NCBI GenBank assembly: GCA_027451865.1
Contig: DAIDHW010000002.1
Location: 1 to 64,000, forward strand
Source: Leptolyngbyaceae cyanobacterium clean351
GTDB taxonomy: Bacteria; Cyanobacteriota; Cyanobacteriia; DAIDHW01
Length of the DNA: 64,000 nt
Direction: 5' to 3'
The notes below the pieces were generated by a model. That model did no database searches and was not told the DNA's origin. It was given only the letters and a program-made list of their open reading frames with translations. Numbering within the stretch: position 1 is the first letter of the stretch; the number at the start of each line of letters is the position of its first letter. The position numbers and the translations under genes were made by a program. Positions 26,468 through 36,692 of the stretch are shown here, one piece after another.

Positions 26468-27016
26468 ATGGTTAAGATTATCGGTATCGGCGGCAGCCTC
26501 AAGCCCACATCTTCGAACCGTAAAGCTCTAGTGGTAGCCCTAGAACGGGTGGCGGCCCTCGGGGCCGAGACCAGGCTACTAGACCTACATACCCTCAGCC
26601 TGCCTTTTTGCAATGGTGACCGGGACTACCCCGATTACCCAGATGTGGAGCAGCTGCGGTACCTAGTGGCCGGGGCCGACGGGCTGATCCTCGCTAGCCC
26701 CGAGTACCACGGCAGCCTGAGTGGGGTGCTCAAAAACGCCCTGGACTTGATGAGCACCCAGGAGTTAGAGGGTAAGGTAGTAGGCCTAGTGAGCACCCTA
26801 GGGGGGCCCGCCAACAGCAACGCCCTTAACGACATGCGGATTATCCTGCGCTGGGTGCACAGTTGGGTTATCCCCGAGCAGATAGCCATTGGCCAATCCT
26901 GGCAAGCCTTTGGTGAAGATGGTCAACTGCTAGACCCGCGCTTATCGGAGCGCTTCGACAAGTTTGCCCAAAGCCTAGTTACCCACACCCGAAAGCTGCG
27001 GGGAGAGAGTCCCTAG
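26468..27016 (+). CDS. NADPH-dependent FMN reductase family protein
   Basis: The 182-residue flavodoxin-fold protein has the FMN phosphate loop IGGSLKPTSSNRKAL at its N-terminus and the isoalloxazine-binding motif SPEYHGSLSGVLKNALD (about residues 78-94). Such enzymes reduce FMN, quinones or azo compounds with NAD(P)H in the cytoplasm. The substrate is not evident. It begins 42 bases after cdsA and may be cotranscribed with it. Confidence 0.88.
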   Translation: MVKIIGIGGSLKPTSSNRKALVVALERVAALGAETRLLDLHTLSLPFCNGDRDYPDYPDVEQLRYLVAGADGLILASPEYHGSLSGVLKNALDLMSTQELEGKVVGLVSTLGGPANSNALNDMRIILRWVHSWVIPEQIAIGQSWQAFGEDGQLLDPRLSERFDKFAQSLVTHTRKLRGESP

Positions 27017-27050
27017 TCCTCCGACTGTCCTACTTGAGGAATCCGCCCCC

Positions 27051-27845
27051 GTGCCTGAACTTGCTCAGCCCTCATCTCTGGTTCAGTGGAGCCGCCGCTC
27101 CCTGACTGCCTTCCTGTTAGGGGGCCAGGTTTTTCTACGGCTTTTGCAGGGAAAATTCAACAGTCGTAACATCCTCAGTCAAATGGTAGTAGTGGGCCCC
27201 GCCTCCCTGCTAGTAGTCCTGATCACCGCTACCTTTGTCGGCATGGTGTTCACAATCCAAGTCGCCCGGGAATTTCTCACCCTGGGAGCTGGCACCGCCG
27301 TGGGAGGGGTCCTGGCCATTTCCCTGACCCGAGAATTGGCCCCGGTGCTAACAGCGGTAATTGTAGCCGGGCGAGTGGGTTCCGCCTTTGCGGCGGAGAT
27401 TGGCACCATGGCGGTGACGGAACAAATTGATGCTCTGTACATGCTCAAAACTGACCCCATCAGCTACCTAGTCCTGCCCCGGGTGCTAGCCTGTGCGCTG
27501 ATGCTACCCTTGTTAACTATTCTTTCCCTGGTGACTGGTATGGGGGGCGGGATGGTGGTGGCGCGGTCTTTGTACGAGATCCCCCACCAAGTGTTCCTCG
27601 ATTCAGCTCGCAGTTTCCTAGTCCCCTGGGATGTAATCAGCGCTCCCCTTAAGGGAATAGTATTTGGGGTGTTAATTGCTGTGATCGGTTCTAGCTGGGG
27701 GTTAACCACTACGGGGGGCGCCAAGGGGGTAGGTGAGTCCACCACCACGGCAGTGGTAACAGCGCTGCTGGCAATTTTTGTTGCCGATTTTTTTCTCTCC
27801 TGGTTGATGTTCCAGGGAGTGGGGAGCTTAACCACCCGGGTCTAG
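27051..27845 (+). CDS. MlaE-type lipid ABC transporter permease
   Basis: The 264-residue protein fits the MlaE/YrbE permease family, which moves phospholipids or related lipids between membranes (TGD1 in chloroplasts). Visible features: an amphipathic N-terminus, PASLLVVLITATFVGMVFTIQVAREF, LTRELAPVLTAVIVAGRVGSAFAAEIG-type core (about residues 100-125) with TEQIDAL following, and a final TM segment. It starts with GTG. The ATPase and MCE partners are not adjacent. In cyanobacteria this is probably involved in outer-membrane lipid traffic. Confidence 0.88.
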   Translation: MPELAQPSSLVQWSRRSLTAFLLGGQVFLRLLQGKFNSRNILSQMVVVGPASLLVVLITATFVGMVFTIQVAREFLTLGAGTAVGGVLAISLTRELAPVLTAVIVAGRVGSAFAAEIGTMAVTEQIDALYMLKTDPISYLVLPRVLACALMLPLLTILSLVTGMGGGMVVARSLYEIPHQVFLDSARSFLVPWDVISAPLKGIVFGVLIAVIGSSWGLTTTGGAKGVGESTTTAVVTALLAIFVADFFLSWLMFQGVGSLTTRV

Positions 27846-27870
27846 GGCGAGGTGTTAGAATATTCTGCAA

Positions 27871-27942
27871 AGCTAGGGGTGCCTGCCAAGGCTGAGAAAC
27901 ACCCTAAGAACCTGAACCGGTTAGTACCAGCGTAGGGAAGCA
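27871..27942 (+). ncRNA. TPP riboswitch (THI box)
   Basis: The leader contains AGGGGTGCC, GGCTGAGAAACACCC, AACCTGAACCGGTTAGTACC and CGTAGGGAAGCA in the order of the TPP aptamer: pyrimidine-sensor helix with CUGAGA, and the pyrophosphate-sensor helix ending before GUAGGGAAGC. It sits 21 bases before the thiC start codon, so thiamine pyrophosphate probably blocks translation of thiC by hiding its ribosome site. Confidence 0.95.
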
Positions 27943-27950
27943 GTTACTGA

Positions 27951-29324
<1,374 letters not shown>

Positions 29325-29347
29325 CCCCTCCAGGAAACCCTTTAGCC

Positions 29348-30178
29348 GTGGTGTCAGACGGGATGGGTCACTCACCCACCCACCAAGCAACTCCCCACCT
29401 GTCCTATCCCCCCGCCCTCCAACGGTTCCTGCGCAACCCCTCCCCCGGGTCTGGCTCCTTACCTAAACCCCCCGCCGCTGAGGTGCCCCTGGTGAATTAC
29501 CGGACCTTGGGCCTGCAAACCCTGGGAACTACAGTCTTCGGGGTATTCTTGGCCCAGGTGAGTGGTACTCTGGGTGCCTTCGTGTTAGTGACGGGGTTAG
29601 CGGGGCTAGTGGTGCAGGTACGCTGGCAGACCCAAACCTATCAGCAGCGCCAAAAGGTCCAAGAGCGGGCTTGGGCCGCCTACTACGAAGCCTTGACCGT
29701 CTTCTCCCTGGGAGAAGCGGCCCGCCAACGCCCTGACCTGCACCACGACCACTACCGCCAGCGCCTCGAGCAGGCTCTGCGCCCTACCCTAGAGGTAGAT
29801 GGACGAAGCCTTCCCCCGCCTCCCCCCACCGCCCTAGGCCGGCACCTGGAGCACCGCTTTCCTGGGCGCATCCACACGGGTCTGTACTTTCGCCGCGGTG
29901 GCCAATACTACCTGGTGGAGCTGGCCTACCAGGATCCGGATTTGCACCTCTACATTGCCATTCAAACCCAGCCGCTCCCCCTTTCCCAGCCCCCCTGGCT
30001 CGACTTTCTCCTCTCCCAGGGTTGGTTAGTAGTCCAGTTTCCTCCCGCCCAGACCACCGATGCCCCGGAAAGCTGTGGTGAGTTTCTTGCCCAAGCCCTA
30101 TCTGAGATCACCCGCTCTCCTGTCTCCTATATCAGTTCAGATCAACTAAGCTCAGAATCCCCCCGGGAAACAGGTTAA
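29348..30178 (+). CDS. Membrane-anchored protein with nuclease-like C-terminus, unknown
   Basis: A 276-residue protein. After a Pro-rich, unstructured N-terminus, two TM segments occur at about residues 54-90 ([25 protein letters not shown]...). The rest is soluble, including [41 protein letters not shown] and [19 protein letters not shown]. The alternation of a possible acidic residue, then E-L and a final W-x-V-x-F-x-x-x-Q strand recalls PD-(D/E)XK nuclease folds, but a complete active site is not evident. The GTG at 29348 is taken as start; GTG 29351 and ATG 29363 are alternatives. It lies directly before ftsH. Confidence 0.6.
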   Translation: MVSDGMGHSPTHQATPHLSYPPALQRFLRNPSPGSGSLPKPPAAEVPLVNYRTLGLQTLGTTVFGVFLAQVSGTLGAFVLVTGLAGLVVQVRWQTQTYQQRQKVQERAWAAYYEALTVFSLGEAARQRPDLHHDHYRQRLEQALRPTLEVDGRSLPPPPPTALGRHLEHRFPGRIHTGLYFRRGGQYYLVELAYQDPDLHLYIAIQTQPLPLSQPPWLDFLLSQGWLVVQFPPAQTTDAPESCGEFLAQALSEITRSPVSYISSDQLSSESPRETG

Positions 30179-30188
30179 ACTCAGTATC

Positions 30189-32060
30189 ATGTACAATTTC
30201 CTTCCCAGGATGGTCCAGTCTTCCCTTGCTTCCCAGGCCACCCGTGGCTTGCTGACTCTGATGGGTGCCCTGACCCTCGCCCTGCCACCGGTCCTCAAGG
30301 CAGCCCCAGCAGCGGCAGCCCCCACCACCCTTTCCTACAGTCAGCTGCTCTCAGACGTCAACCAAGGGCAGGTGAGGGCCGTAGTAATTGACCCGGAGGA
30401 GGATATGGCCAAGGTGTGGCTGACCAGTCAGCCCGCCAATTCAGCCCCCCTCCGAATACCCCTGTTTGATAAAAACACGGAGTTAATTCAGGCCCTCAAC
30501 AACCACCAGGTGGAGTTGAGCATCCAACCAGAGAATGACAGGGGAGCCTACGTAGGCTCTCTGATCCAAATTTTCTTCATTCTGCTCTTGTTGGGTGGTC
30601 TAGTGCTGATCCTGCGGCGCTCTAGTGGCAACGCCGGCCAAGCGATGGGGTTTGGCAAGTCCCGGGCCCGGTTCCAAATGGAGGCCAAAACCGGGATTAG
30701 GTTTGAGGACGTAGCCGGCATTGAGGACGCCAAGGAGGAGCTGCAGGAAGTAGTAACCTTCTTGAAGAAACCCGAGCGCTTCACCGCCCTGGGGGCCAAG
30801 ATTCCTAAGGGAGTGTTGCTAATTGGTCCCCCCGGCACCGGTAAAACCCTCCTAGCTAAGGCCATTGCCGGGGAAGCCGGGGCACCTTTTTTTAGTATCT
30901 CCGGCTCGGAATTCGTTGAGATGTTCGTGGGGGTCGGGGCCTCGCGGGTGCGGGACCTGTTTAAAAAAGCGAAGGAAACTTCCCCTTGCTTGATATTCAT
31001 CGATGAAATTGACGCTGTTGGTCGTCAGCGGGGGGTAGGCATTGGTGGGGGTAACGACGAGCGGGAGCAGACCCTAAACCAACTGCTGACGGAGATGGAC
31101 GGCTTTGAGGGAAACACCGGCATTATCGTCATTGCTGCCACTAACCGTCCCGATGTTCTAGATGCCGCTCTGTTACGTCCGGGTCGCTTTGACCGGCAGA
31201 TCACCGTCGACCTGCCCAGTTATTCGGGTCGCTTAGGGATTTTGCAGGTGCATGGGCGAAACAAAAGACTAGCTGATAGTGTGTCCCTCGAGGCGATTGC
31301 CCAGCGGACTCCAGGGTTTTCCGGGGCGGATCTGGCTAACCTGCTCAACGAGGCGGCGATTCTGGCGGCCCGCCGGCGCAAAGAGAGCATCACGGAGCTG
31401 GAACTAGGCGACGCCATCGACCGGATCACCATCGGCTTGACCCTAGCGCCGCTGCTAGATGGGCGGAAGAAACGCCTAATCGCCTACCACGAGGTCGGGC
31501 ATGCCCTGATGATGACGCTGCTTAAGCACTCTGACCCCCTGGAGAAGGTGACTATCCTCCCCCGCTCAGGGGGAATAGGAGGTTTCAGCAAGCCCATCCC
31601 CCAGGATGAAGACGGCTTGGTCACCCGGGCCTACATGCTAGACCTGGTGACCATTTACCTCGGGGGCCGGGCCGCCGAGATTGAGGTGTTTGGCCCCGAC
31701 GAGGTGACCCTAGGAGCCTCCCAGGATATCCGCACTGTGGCGGCCCTTGCCCGCCAGATGGTGGTCAATTTTGGCATGACTGACCTGGGCTTTCTAGGGG
31801 TAGAGGAAACCGACGAGGGAATGTGGCCCAAAAACCGCCCGGAGTACTCGGAAGAACTAGCCGTCCAGATCGACCGGCAGATCCGCCAGATTGTCCAGGA
31901 TTGCTACGCCCAGGCGCGGCAGCTGGTGCGGGACTGCCGCCCCCTAGTTGATCGGCTAGTGGACTTACTGCTGGAAAACGAGACCCTAGATGGGGACACT
32001 TTCCGGCAAATTGTCACCGACTACCAGCAGCAAGCGGCCCTGGTTTCCACCCCCGTTTAG
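30189..32060 (+). CDS. ftsH: ATP-dependent zinc metalloprotease FtsH
   Basis: The 623-residue membrane protease degrades damaged membrane proteins such as photosystem II subunits. It has an N-terminal hydrophobic segment, a periplasmic part, a second TM ([19 protein letters not shown], near residue 120-138), then the AAA+ domain with Walker A GPPGTGKT, Walker [10 protein letters not shown] and the second region of homology [20 protein letters not shown]. The zinc site [10 protein letters not shown] follows. Architecture and length are typical; cyanobacteria have several FtsH paralogues, so the exact paralogue is not assigned. It begins 10 bases after the preceding gene. Confidence 0.96.
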   Translation: MYNFLPRMVQSSLASQATRGLLTLMGALTLALPPVLKAAPAAAAPTTLSYSQLLSDVNQGQVRAVVIDPEEDMAKVWLTSQPANSAPLRIPLFDKNTELIQALNNHQVELSIQPENDRGAYVGSLIQIFFILLLLGGLVLILRRSSGNAGQAMGFGKSRARFQMEAKTGIRFEDVAGIEDAKEELQEVVTFLKKPERFTALGAKIPKGVLLIGPPGTGKTLLAKAIAGEAGAPFFSISGSEFVEMFVGVGASRVRDLFKKAKETSPCLIFIDEIDAVGRQRGVGIGGGNDEREQTLNQLLTEMDGFEGNTGIIVIAATNRPDVLDAALLRPGRFDRQITVDLPSYSGRLGILQVHGRNKRLADSVSLEAIAQRTPGFSGADLANLLNEAAILAARRRKESITELELGDAIDRITIGLTLAPLLDGRKKRLIAYHEVGHALMMTLLKHSDPLEKVTILPRSGGIGGFSKPIPQDEDGLVTRAYMLDLVTIYLGGRAAEIEVFGPDEVTLGASQDIRTVAALARQMVVNFGMTDLGFLGVEETDEGMWPKNRPEYSEELAVQIDRQIRQIVQDCYAQARQLVRDCRPLVDRLVDLLLENETLDGDTFRQIVTDYQQQAALVSTPV

Positions 32061-32063
32061 GGT

Positions 32064-32924
32064 ATGGGGGCCCGGCCAAACCTCTACTTCCTCACCGTTA
32101 ATTTCCACTGTGCTGAGCTGATCCGTACGCTGTTGGGGTCCCTGCCCCCGGGGTTACCCCTAGTGGTGGTGAATAACTCCCCCACGGACCGGGCGGTACA
32201 AGCCCTAGAGGTGATACTCCTAGAGAGCGGGGCAAACCTGGGCTTTGGGCGAGCTTGTAACCTGGGCTTAGACTGGATATGGGCCCGGGACCCCGGGGCT
32301 CTAGTGTGGCTGGTTAATCCCGACACCACCTTTAGGGGGGGGGACTGGGAGCAGGTCTGGACTTTGTTCGCGGCTAACCCCCAGTTGGCAGTCCTCGGAA
32401 CGGTGATCTATGACTCCCGGGGGCGGGTGTGGTTTGGGGGGGGCAAGTTTGACCGGGCCCGGGGGGCGATCAGCGTGGGCTCCCAGGTGCCGGGGGAACT
32501 AGCGGCGGCCGACTGGGTCTGTGGCGGCAGCCTGATCCTCCACCTGGGCCGGTTCAGCGCTTGCCCCCACTTTGACGAGCGCTATTTTTTGTACTATGAG
32601 GACGTGGAGCTGTGCTGCCGCTACCGGGAGCAGGGGCACGGGGTAGGAATAACCGGGGTCCTAGGGATAGTGCACCATCCCTCCTCCGTCACCAGTCGCT
32701 ACCCCTACAGCAAAACTAAGTACAGCACCCTGGGCTACCTGCTCACCCTAAAGCAGTACAGCCCTCCCCTAGTCCTAGCCTGGCGCCTTGCCCGATTGCT
32801 AGGGTGGGCCCTGGTACTGCTGCCCTGGCGGCCGCGCGTGGCTCTGGGGAAGCTGGGGGGGGTGGGGTTGTTTATGATGGACTGCCAGACCAGAACTAGG
32901 GCAGTTAACCGTCAACAAATGTAA
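32064..32924 (+). CDS. Family 2 glycosyltransferase (rhamnosyltransferase-like)
   Basis: The 286-residue protein has a GT-A fold: N-terminal LYFLTVNFHCAELI, VVNNSPTDRAV, the nucleotide-sugar contact VNPDTTF (about residues 85-91) and ERYFLYYEDVELCCRYREQG, a typical acceptor-site region of GT2 enzymes of the RfbF/WbbL group. The C-terminus is hydrophobic. It probably adds sugar to a cell-surface polysaccharide. It starts 3 bases after ftsH and ends just before the AT-richer defence-like operon. Confidence 0.9.
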   Translation: MGARPNLYFLTVNFHCAELIRTLLGSLPPGLPLVVVNNSPTDRAVQALEVILLESGANLGFGRACNLGLDWIWARDPGALVWLVNPDTTFRGGDWEQVWTLFAANPQLAVLGTVIYDSRGRVWFGGGKFDRARGAISVGSQVPGELAAADWVCGGSLILHLGRFSACPHFDERYFLYYEDVELCCRYREQGHGVGITGVLGIVHHPSSVTSRYPYSKTKYSTLGYLLTLKQYSPPLVLAWRLARLLGWALVLLPWRPRVALGKLGGVGLFMMDCQTRTRAVNRQQM

Positions 32925-32998
32925 ACATTTTAACCAAGGTTGACCCCGGATAGTTTTCTAGGGCTATAGTATTAGTCAACCATAAGGGTGACGACTTG

Positions 32999-35800
32999 AT
33001 GGTGCTGGAAAATAGGCAGCTAGTTAAGCAACGTTGGGAAGAGCGCATCCTACCGAACTGGCCCCATAAAGACCGGCCAGAGGGGGAAAGGTTTCTTGGG
33101 AGTATCCGGTGTAAGCGTGAATCGGTAGATAAGCTGCTTGACTGCATTGGTGAAGACTTCTCTCGGCTAGAGAAGTTCACCTTCGACAGGATGAATAGGA
33201 GCTTCAGCAGCCTTGACCAGTACTGGATTAACCTGGTCACCTTCGCCATTTCAGAGTACGCCTACTACGACGCTACTGAAGGGGGTTTTTGGGAGGGTCT
33301 CCTGAAAAGACTCAGGCAACCTAATACCGATGCCAGTAAAGATGCCATTAAGGCGGTCCTAGACAAGGGATTCAAGCAGTTAGGTTTAATCCAGGCTCAA
33401 GGGGGCTACAAGTACGTTTCGACCCTCTGGCTACAAAGTGGTATACCGGCAAGGAGCAGCGAGCATTTTGCCCAGTTAGTAGAGGAGTTGGCCCGGGAAT
33501 ACGGCTGGTGGGATTTAGCCCACTACGATGATCCGGGCGACTTGAGCAAGCTGATGTTGGATGTTAGTAACGATAAACATCCAAGCTGGAAAACTCTTAA
33601 TCGCTTCCTCGGGCAAGAAGGGGAAGATGCTAGCCAACCAGGGAGGGTGCTACAGGGGATTGCTGCGGTTGCCTTGGAACTAGAGCGCCTTGACCTATCA
33701 GCAGAGGTATTTAAAGATGAGAGTAAGCGGGAAGAAAGACTGCGTCTGTACCGCATCCCTAACAATTTTTTCCTGCGAGACTGGAATGACCTCCTGAAGG
33801 TGTTGAGCTATAGACCTAAAAGTAGCACTAGCTCAAAACCCAAGTTACGTCAGAGGCCAAAGCCTTTATCTGTATGCTTGGACCTAGGGGACCTGGAAAC
33901 TATCCTTTTAATCCTACCAACCCAGAGGTTATGGGAGCCAGACTGGAAGGACTATCGCCAGGAATATTGCCATATTGATGTCGGTACAGAGCAACTCTGG
34001 GATGAACGCTTTCCGCAGGAGGGACCATTAGAAATCCCGGAGCTGAGCCAGAAAATTACATCACTCCCGGTTACCATGCCCTGGGAGTTGAAAAATAAAT
34101 CTGGAAAACAGCTCAAATCCTGGTCTTCACCTTCCCAGAATATCAGTAATTACTTAATCTTTGATGCCTGGACTGGACAGCAAATAACCCCAGAGAACCA
34201 TCGCATATGTAATGTTTCTGAGCTGGTTTACTTTTGTCCTGGGGACACAGAGGTTGATTTATCCGGGGAGATTACAGTTGTTAGCCGTCATCTAGGGTGT
34301 AGCATTGCCGAGTGGCGTGGGCAACATGTTACCCTCCAAGGAGCCAGAGGACAACTAAAGTTCAGATTTCCCGAGATAGTGAGTATTAACTGGCAGGCAG
34401 AGGAATTGCCTAAACCCAGACTACAGGGGCTAAGGTTAAAAGGAAAAGAACCTATATATCTTGAAGTACCGAGATTATGGTATCCCGGCAAAGAACGGAC
34501 TGAAATTAGCATTGTGATTGAAAACCTAGACCTAAAAGAAAGACTCCCAGAGCAAAAGAGACCGATTCCTCTAGTAGATGCTTGGGAGGAGATTGATTTC
34601 ACTGAGTCGATTAAGAGTGACGGTCAGTATAGCCTGAAAGTGTACGACAACCAGAACAGACCTATCTATGAGGTTCCAAGATTTTCCGTCCGCACAAGCT
34701 ATCCTGAGCCTCAGCCTACATCCTTCCACGTGAGAGTTAAAAAGGAGGGGGAAGAAATAAAAATCACCGATCTACCACTTAAACCTGAAAGTTTAGGGGA
34801 ATTGCGGTCACTAACATTAAACCTAGAGGGGTTATGGCCACTCGAGCTAGTGACGTTTGAATTGAAGGGTGAGGCGGGTGAAGCAACTCAAGATTGTACT
34901 GAGGTTAGACAGGCGGAATCCGATGGATCCCTTAGGGTGCGCCTAACTAATTTGTTGGCAAAACTATCTAGTGGCTACGACACTTGTCAGTTAACCTGCG
35001 ACATTTCAGAAATTAGGGATCTAGTATATTTCCAGAAAGACCCCATTAGTTGTACTTGGTCTACGGAAGGTATCCATTGTTCTAACTTAGTGCCCGGAAG
35101 AATATATAATCTCTACTGCTGGAACCTGCTGCACCCAGACCAGGATCCCCAGCCCCAGAAGCTTGAAGTACCTCTAGTTAAGGAAACTGGGTCTGCTGTT
35201 TTCATACCTCTCAGGGATCTTGGTCTAGGGGTCTACCACCTGGATCTGAGACTAGGTCAGGTAAGTAACCGACTGGGATGGTGGAGCAATCTTGCTCAGA
35301 TTAATCTTCCGGATGATGATGGACAAATCCCGCAAGGATTGGATCCCAACTGGCTACAGAAACTGGTGGAAGATTTACGGAATAACCCAGAAAAAATGGC
35401 CCCCGAGTTGCGGGATAAGCTGCTGCCCGAGATTTTGATATCTAAGTTAAAGAGGTTAATAGAAAATATAGAAAGGCTAACTAAAGACGCGGCTCCTGTT
35501 CCTACCCATCCCGATTCTCCAAACAAAATCAGATCTGGATTCTGCGTTATTAAAATCGATTCCAGAAGAAAGAAGGAATTCCAAAAAATCTTTAAGAAGA
35601 AACTTGAGAGTGGTCTAGGTCTTGAAAAATATAACGAGGATCCCTTGGGTGCAATTATATCCTGCGAGGGAGATTTAGAAGTAGTCAAACGGATTTTAGA
35701 GGAGATAAAGAAAGAGAGATCTATTGATTACACAACTAATTACAAAATCGAGAACCATGAACGCAGAAATCACCGCAGAAATCATCAAGGTTCTAAGTAG
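32999..35800 (+). CDS. Large protein of unknown family, first gene of the helicase operon
   Basis: A 933-residue protein I do not recognise. The start is the ATG at 32999 with AAGGGTG upstream. The N-terminal third (to about 290) is helical, with KQRWEERILPNWPHKDRP, SSLDQYWINLVTFAISEYAYYD and a wHTH-like ALDKGFKQLGLIQ region. The middle (about 300-760) is beta-rich with repeated strand patterns resembling Ig-like modules. The C-terminus (about 770-933) is helical and charged, with SKLKRLIENIERL and KKEFQKIFKKKLE. No nuclease, methylase or ATPase motif is visible. The next gene starts 44 bases inside its end. It may serve as a recognition or scaffold partner of the helicase at 36689; this role is inferred from operon position only. 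Confidence 0.85.
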   Translation: MVLENRQLVKQRWEERILPNWPHKDRPEGERFLGSIRCKRESVDKLLDCIGEDFSRLEKFTFDRMNRSFSSLDQYWINLVTFAISEYAYYDATEGGFWEGLLKRLRQPNTDASKDAIKAVLDKGFKQLGLIQAQGGYKYVSTLWLQSGIPARSSEHFAQLVEELAREYGWWDLAHYDDPGDLSKLMLDVSNDKHPSWKTLNRFLGQEGEDASQPGRVLQGIAAVALELERLDLSAEVFKDESKREERLRLYRIPNNFFLRDWNDLLKVLSYRPKSSTSSKPKLRQRPKPLSVCLDLGDLETILLILPTQRLWEPDWKDYRQEYCHIDVGTEQLWDERFPQEGPLEIPELSQKITSLPVTMPWELKNKSGKQLKSWSSPSQNISNYLIFDAWTGQQITPENHRICNVSELVYFCPGDTEVDLSGEITVVSRHLGCSIAEWRGQHVTLQGARGQLKFRFPEIVSINWQAEELPKPRLQGLRLKGKEPIYLEVPRLWYPGKERTEISIVIENLDLKERLPEQKRPIPLVDAWEEIDFTESIKSDGQYSLKVYDNQNRPIYEVPRFSVRTSYPEPQPTSFHVRVKKEGEEIKITDLPLKPESLGELRSLTLNLEGLWPLELVTFELKGEAGEATQDCTEVRQAESDGSLRVRLTNLLAKLSSGYDTCQLTCDISEIRDLVYFQKDPISCTWSTEGIHCSNLVPGRIYNLYCWNLLHPDQDPQPQKLEVPLVKETGSAVFIPLRDLGLGVYHLDLRLGQVSNRLGWWSNLAQINLPDDDGQIPQGLDPNWLQKLVEDLRNNPEKMAPELRDKLLPEILISKLKRLIENIERLTKDAAPVPTHPDSPNKIRSGFCVIKIDSRRKKEFQKIFKKKLESGLGLEKYNEDPLGAIISCEGDLEVVKRILEEIKKERSIDYTTNYKIENHERRNHRRNHQGSK

Positions 35801-36692
35801 CCACAGGCAATCTCACAACTCAGCCCTACCTCAACCCCTGCGCCGGCAGGACATAGTCAAGCTTGTCCAGGGTGCCTGTTCTCCCAGCCAAGATCACACG
35901 GAAGAAATTAAGCGAAGCCTGGATGAACTAGAAGCCCGGGGAGAAGTCCTAAGGGGCCCTCGTAACCTATACTGCGTAGCCCCACCAACCCTGATAGCCA
36001 GAACTGAGAAGCAGCTCAACCCCCTGCAGTTCTGTGGTGACCGGAGCTATTTAGGATTAGCCCATAAGTTATTAAAATCGGGTCAACCCTCAGACTCGCT
36101 GGAGGTAGCCCCCAGCTCCCAAGAGGCCGCTAAGGGGTTTTTCCATATACACCATCGCCTGAAGGAAAAGGGCATTAGGCTGCGGACAGTTGAGGAAATG
36201 TTACAGGTCTTGCCTAACCCTTCTCTTCCAAAACGTAACTCTGAGGTAGACAATAAATACCCCAATCCCTTCCGGGAGAAAAACTGGCCTGACCAGGAAA
36301 CGGTCACCCGTTATTCACCCCAACTAGGAGAGCAGAAGGACCGCTGGCGGGAACCGATGGAGCAGAGTTTACATGATGGTGGTGAGCTCTTGCGCCTGCC
36401 TACCGGTGAGTATCTCTGGTATAAACAAGGTAGCTGCTACGAATTAACCCCAGATCAAGCAACCTTAGCGATGTTTAAACTTGATCAAGATATGAAGTCC
36501 CCAGTAAAGGTGGTGTGGGATAAGGATAAGGGCGAGCTAAATTTAGACCAGGTGACCCTCCCCGGTAGTTACGCCCGGTTCCTATGGCGCTTATCTGAGC
36601 CTACCGATGCCTATCGAGTCCGGAGGTTTGGACGGGGTGACTACGATCGCTTGGAACAAGCTATGAAGAAACTGGGATGCAAACTAGTATGA
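35757..36692 (+). CDS. Unknown protein with winged-helix-like N-terminus, second gene of the helicase operon
   Basis: A 311-residue protein starting at ATG 35757, inside the end of the upstream gene. Residues about 1-80 look like a winged helix (TAEIIKVLSSH, RRQDIVKLVQG, IKRSLDELEARGEVLRGP), the kind of domain used for DNA binding. The middle is Pro/Lys-rich and probably flexible. The C-terminal part (about 210-311) has LRLPTGEYLWYKQGSCYELT and AYRVRRFGRGDYDRLEQAMK. No catalytic motif is seen. Its stop overlaps the helicase start in ATGA. It may deliver the helicase to DNA, a guess from context. Confidence 0.82.
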   Translation: MNAEITAEIIKVLSSHRQSHNSALPQPLRRQDIVKLVQGACSPSQDHTEEIKRSLDELEARGEVLRGPRNLYCVAPPTLIARTEKQLNPLQFCGDRSYLGLAHKLLKSGQPSDSLEVAPSSQEAAKGFFHIHHRLKEKGIRLRTVEEMLQVLPNPSLPKRNSEVDNKYPNPFREKNWPDQETVTRYSPQLGEQKDRWREPMEQSLHDGGELLRLPTGEYLWYKQGSCYELTPDQATLAMFKLDQDMKSPVKVVWDKDKGELNLDQVTLPGSYARFLWRLSEPTDAYRVRRFGRGDYDRLEQAMKKLGCKLV

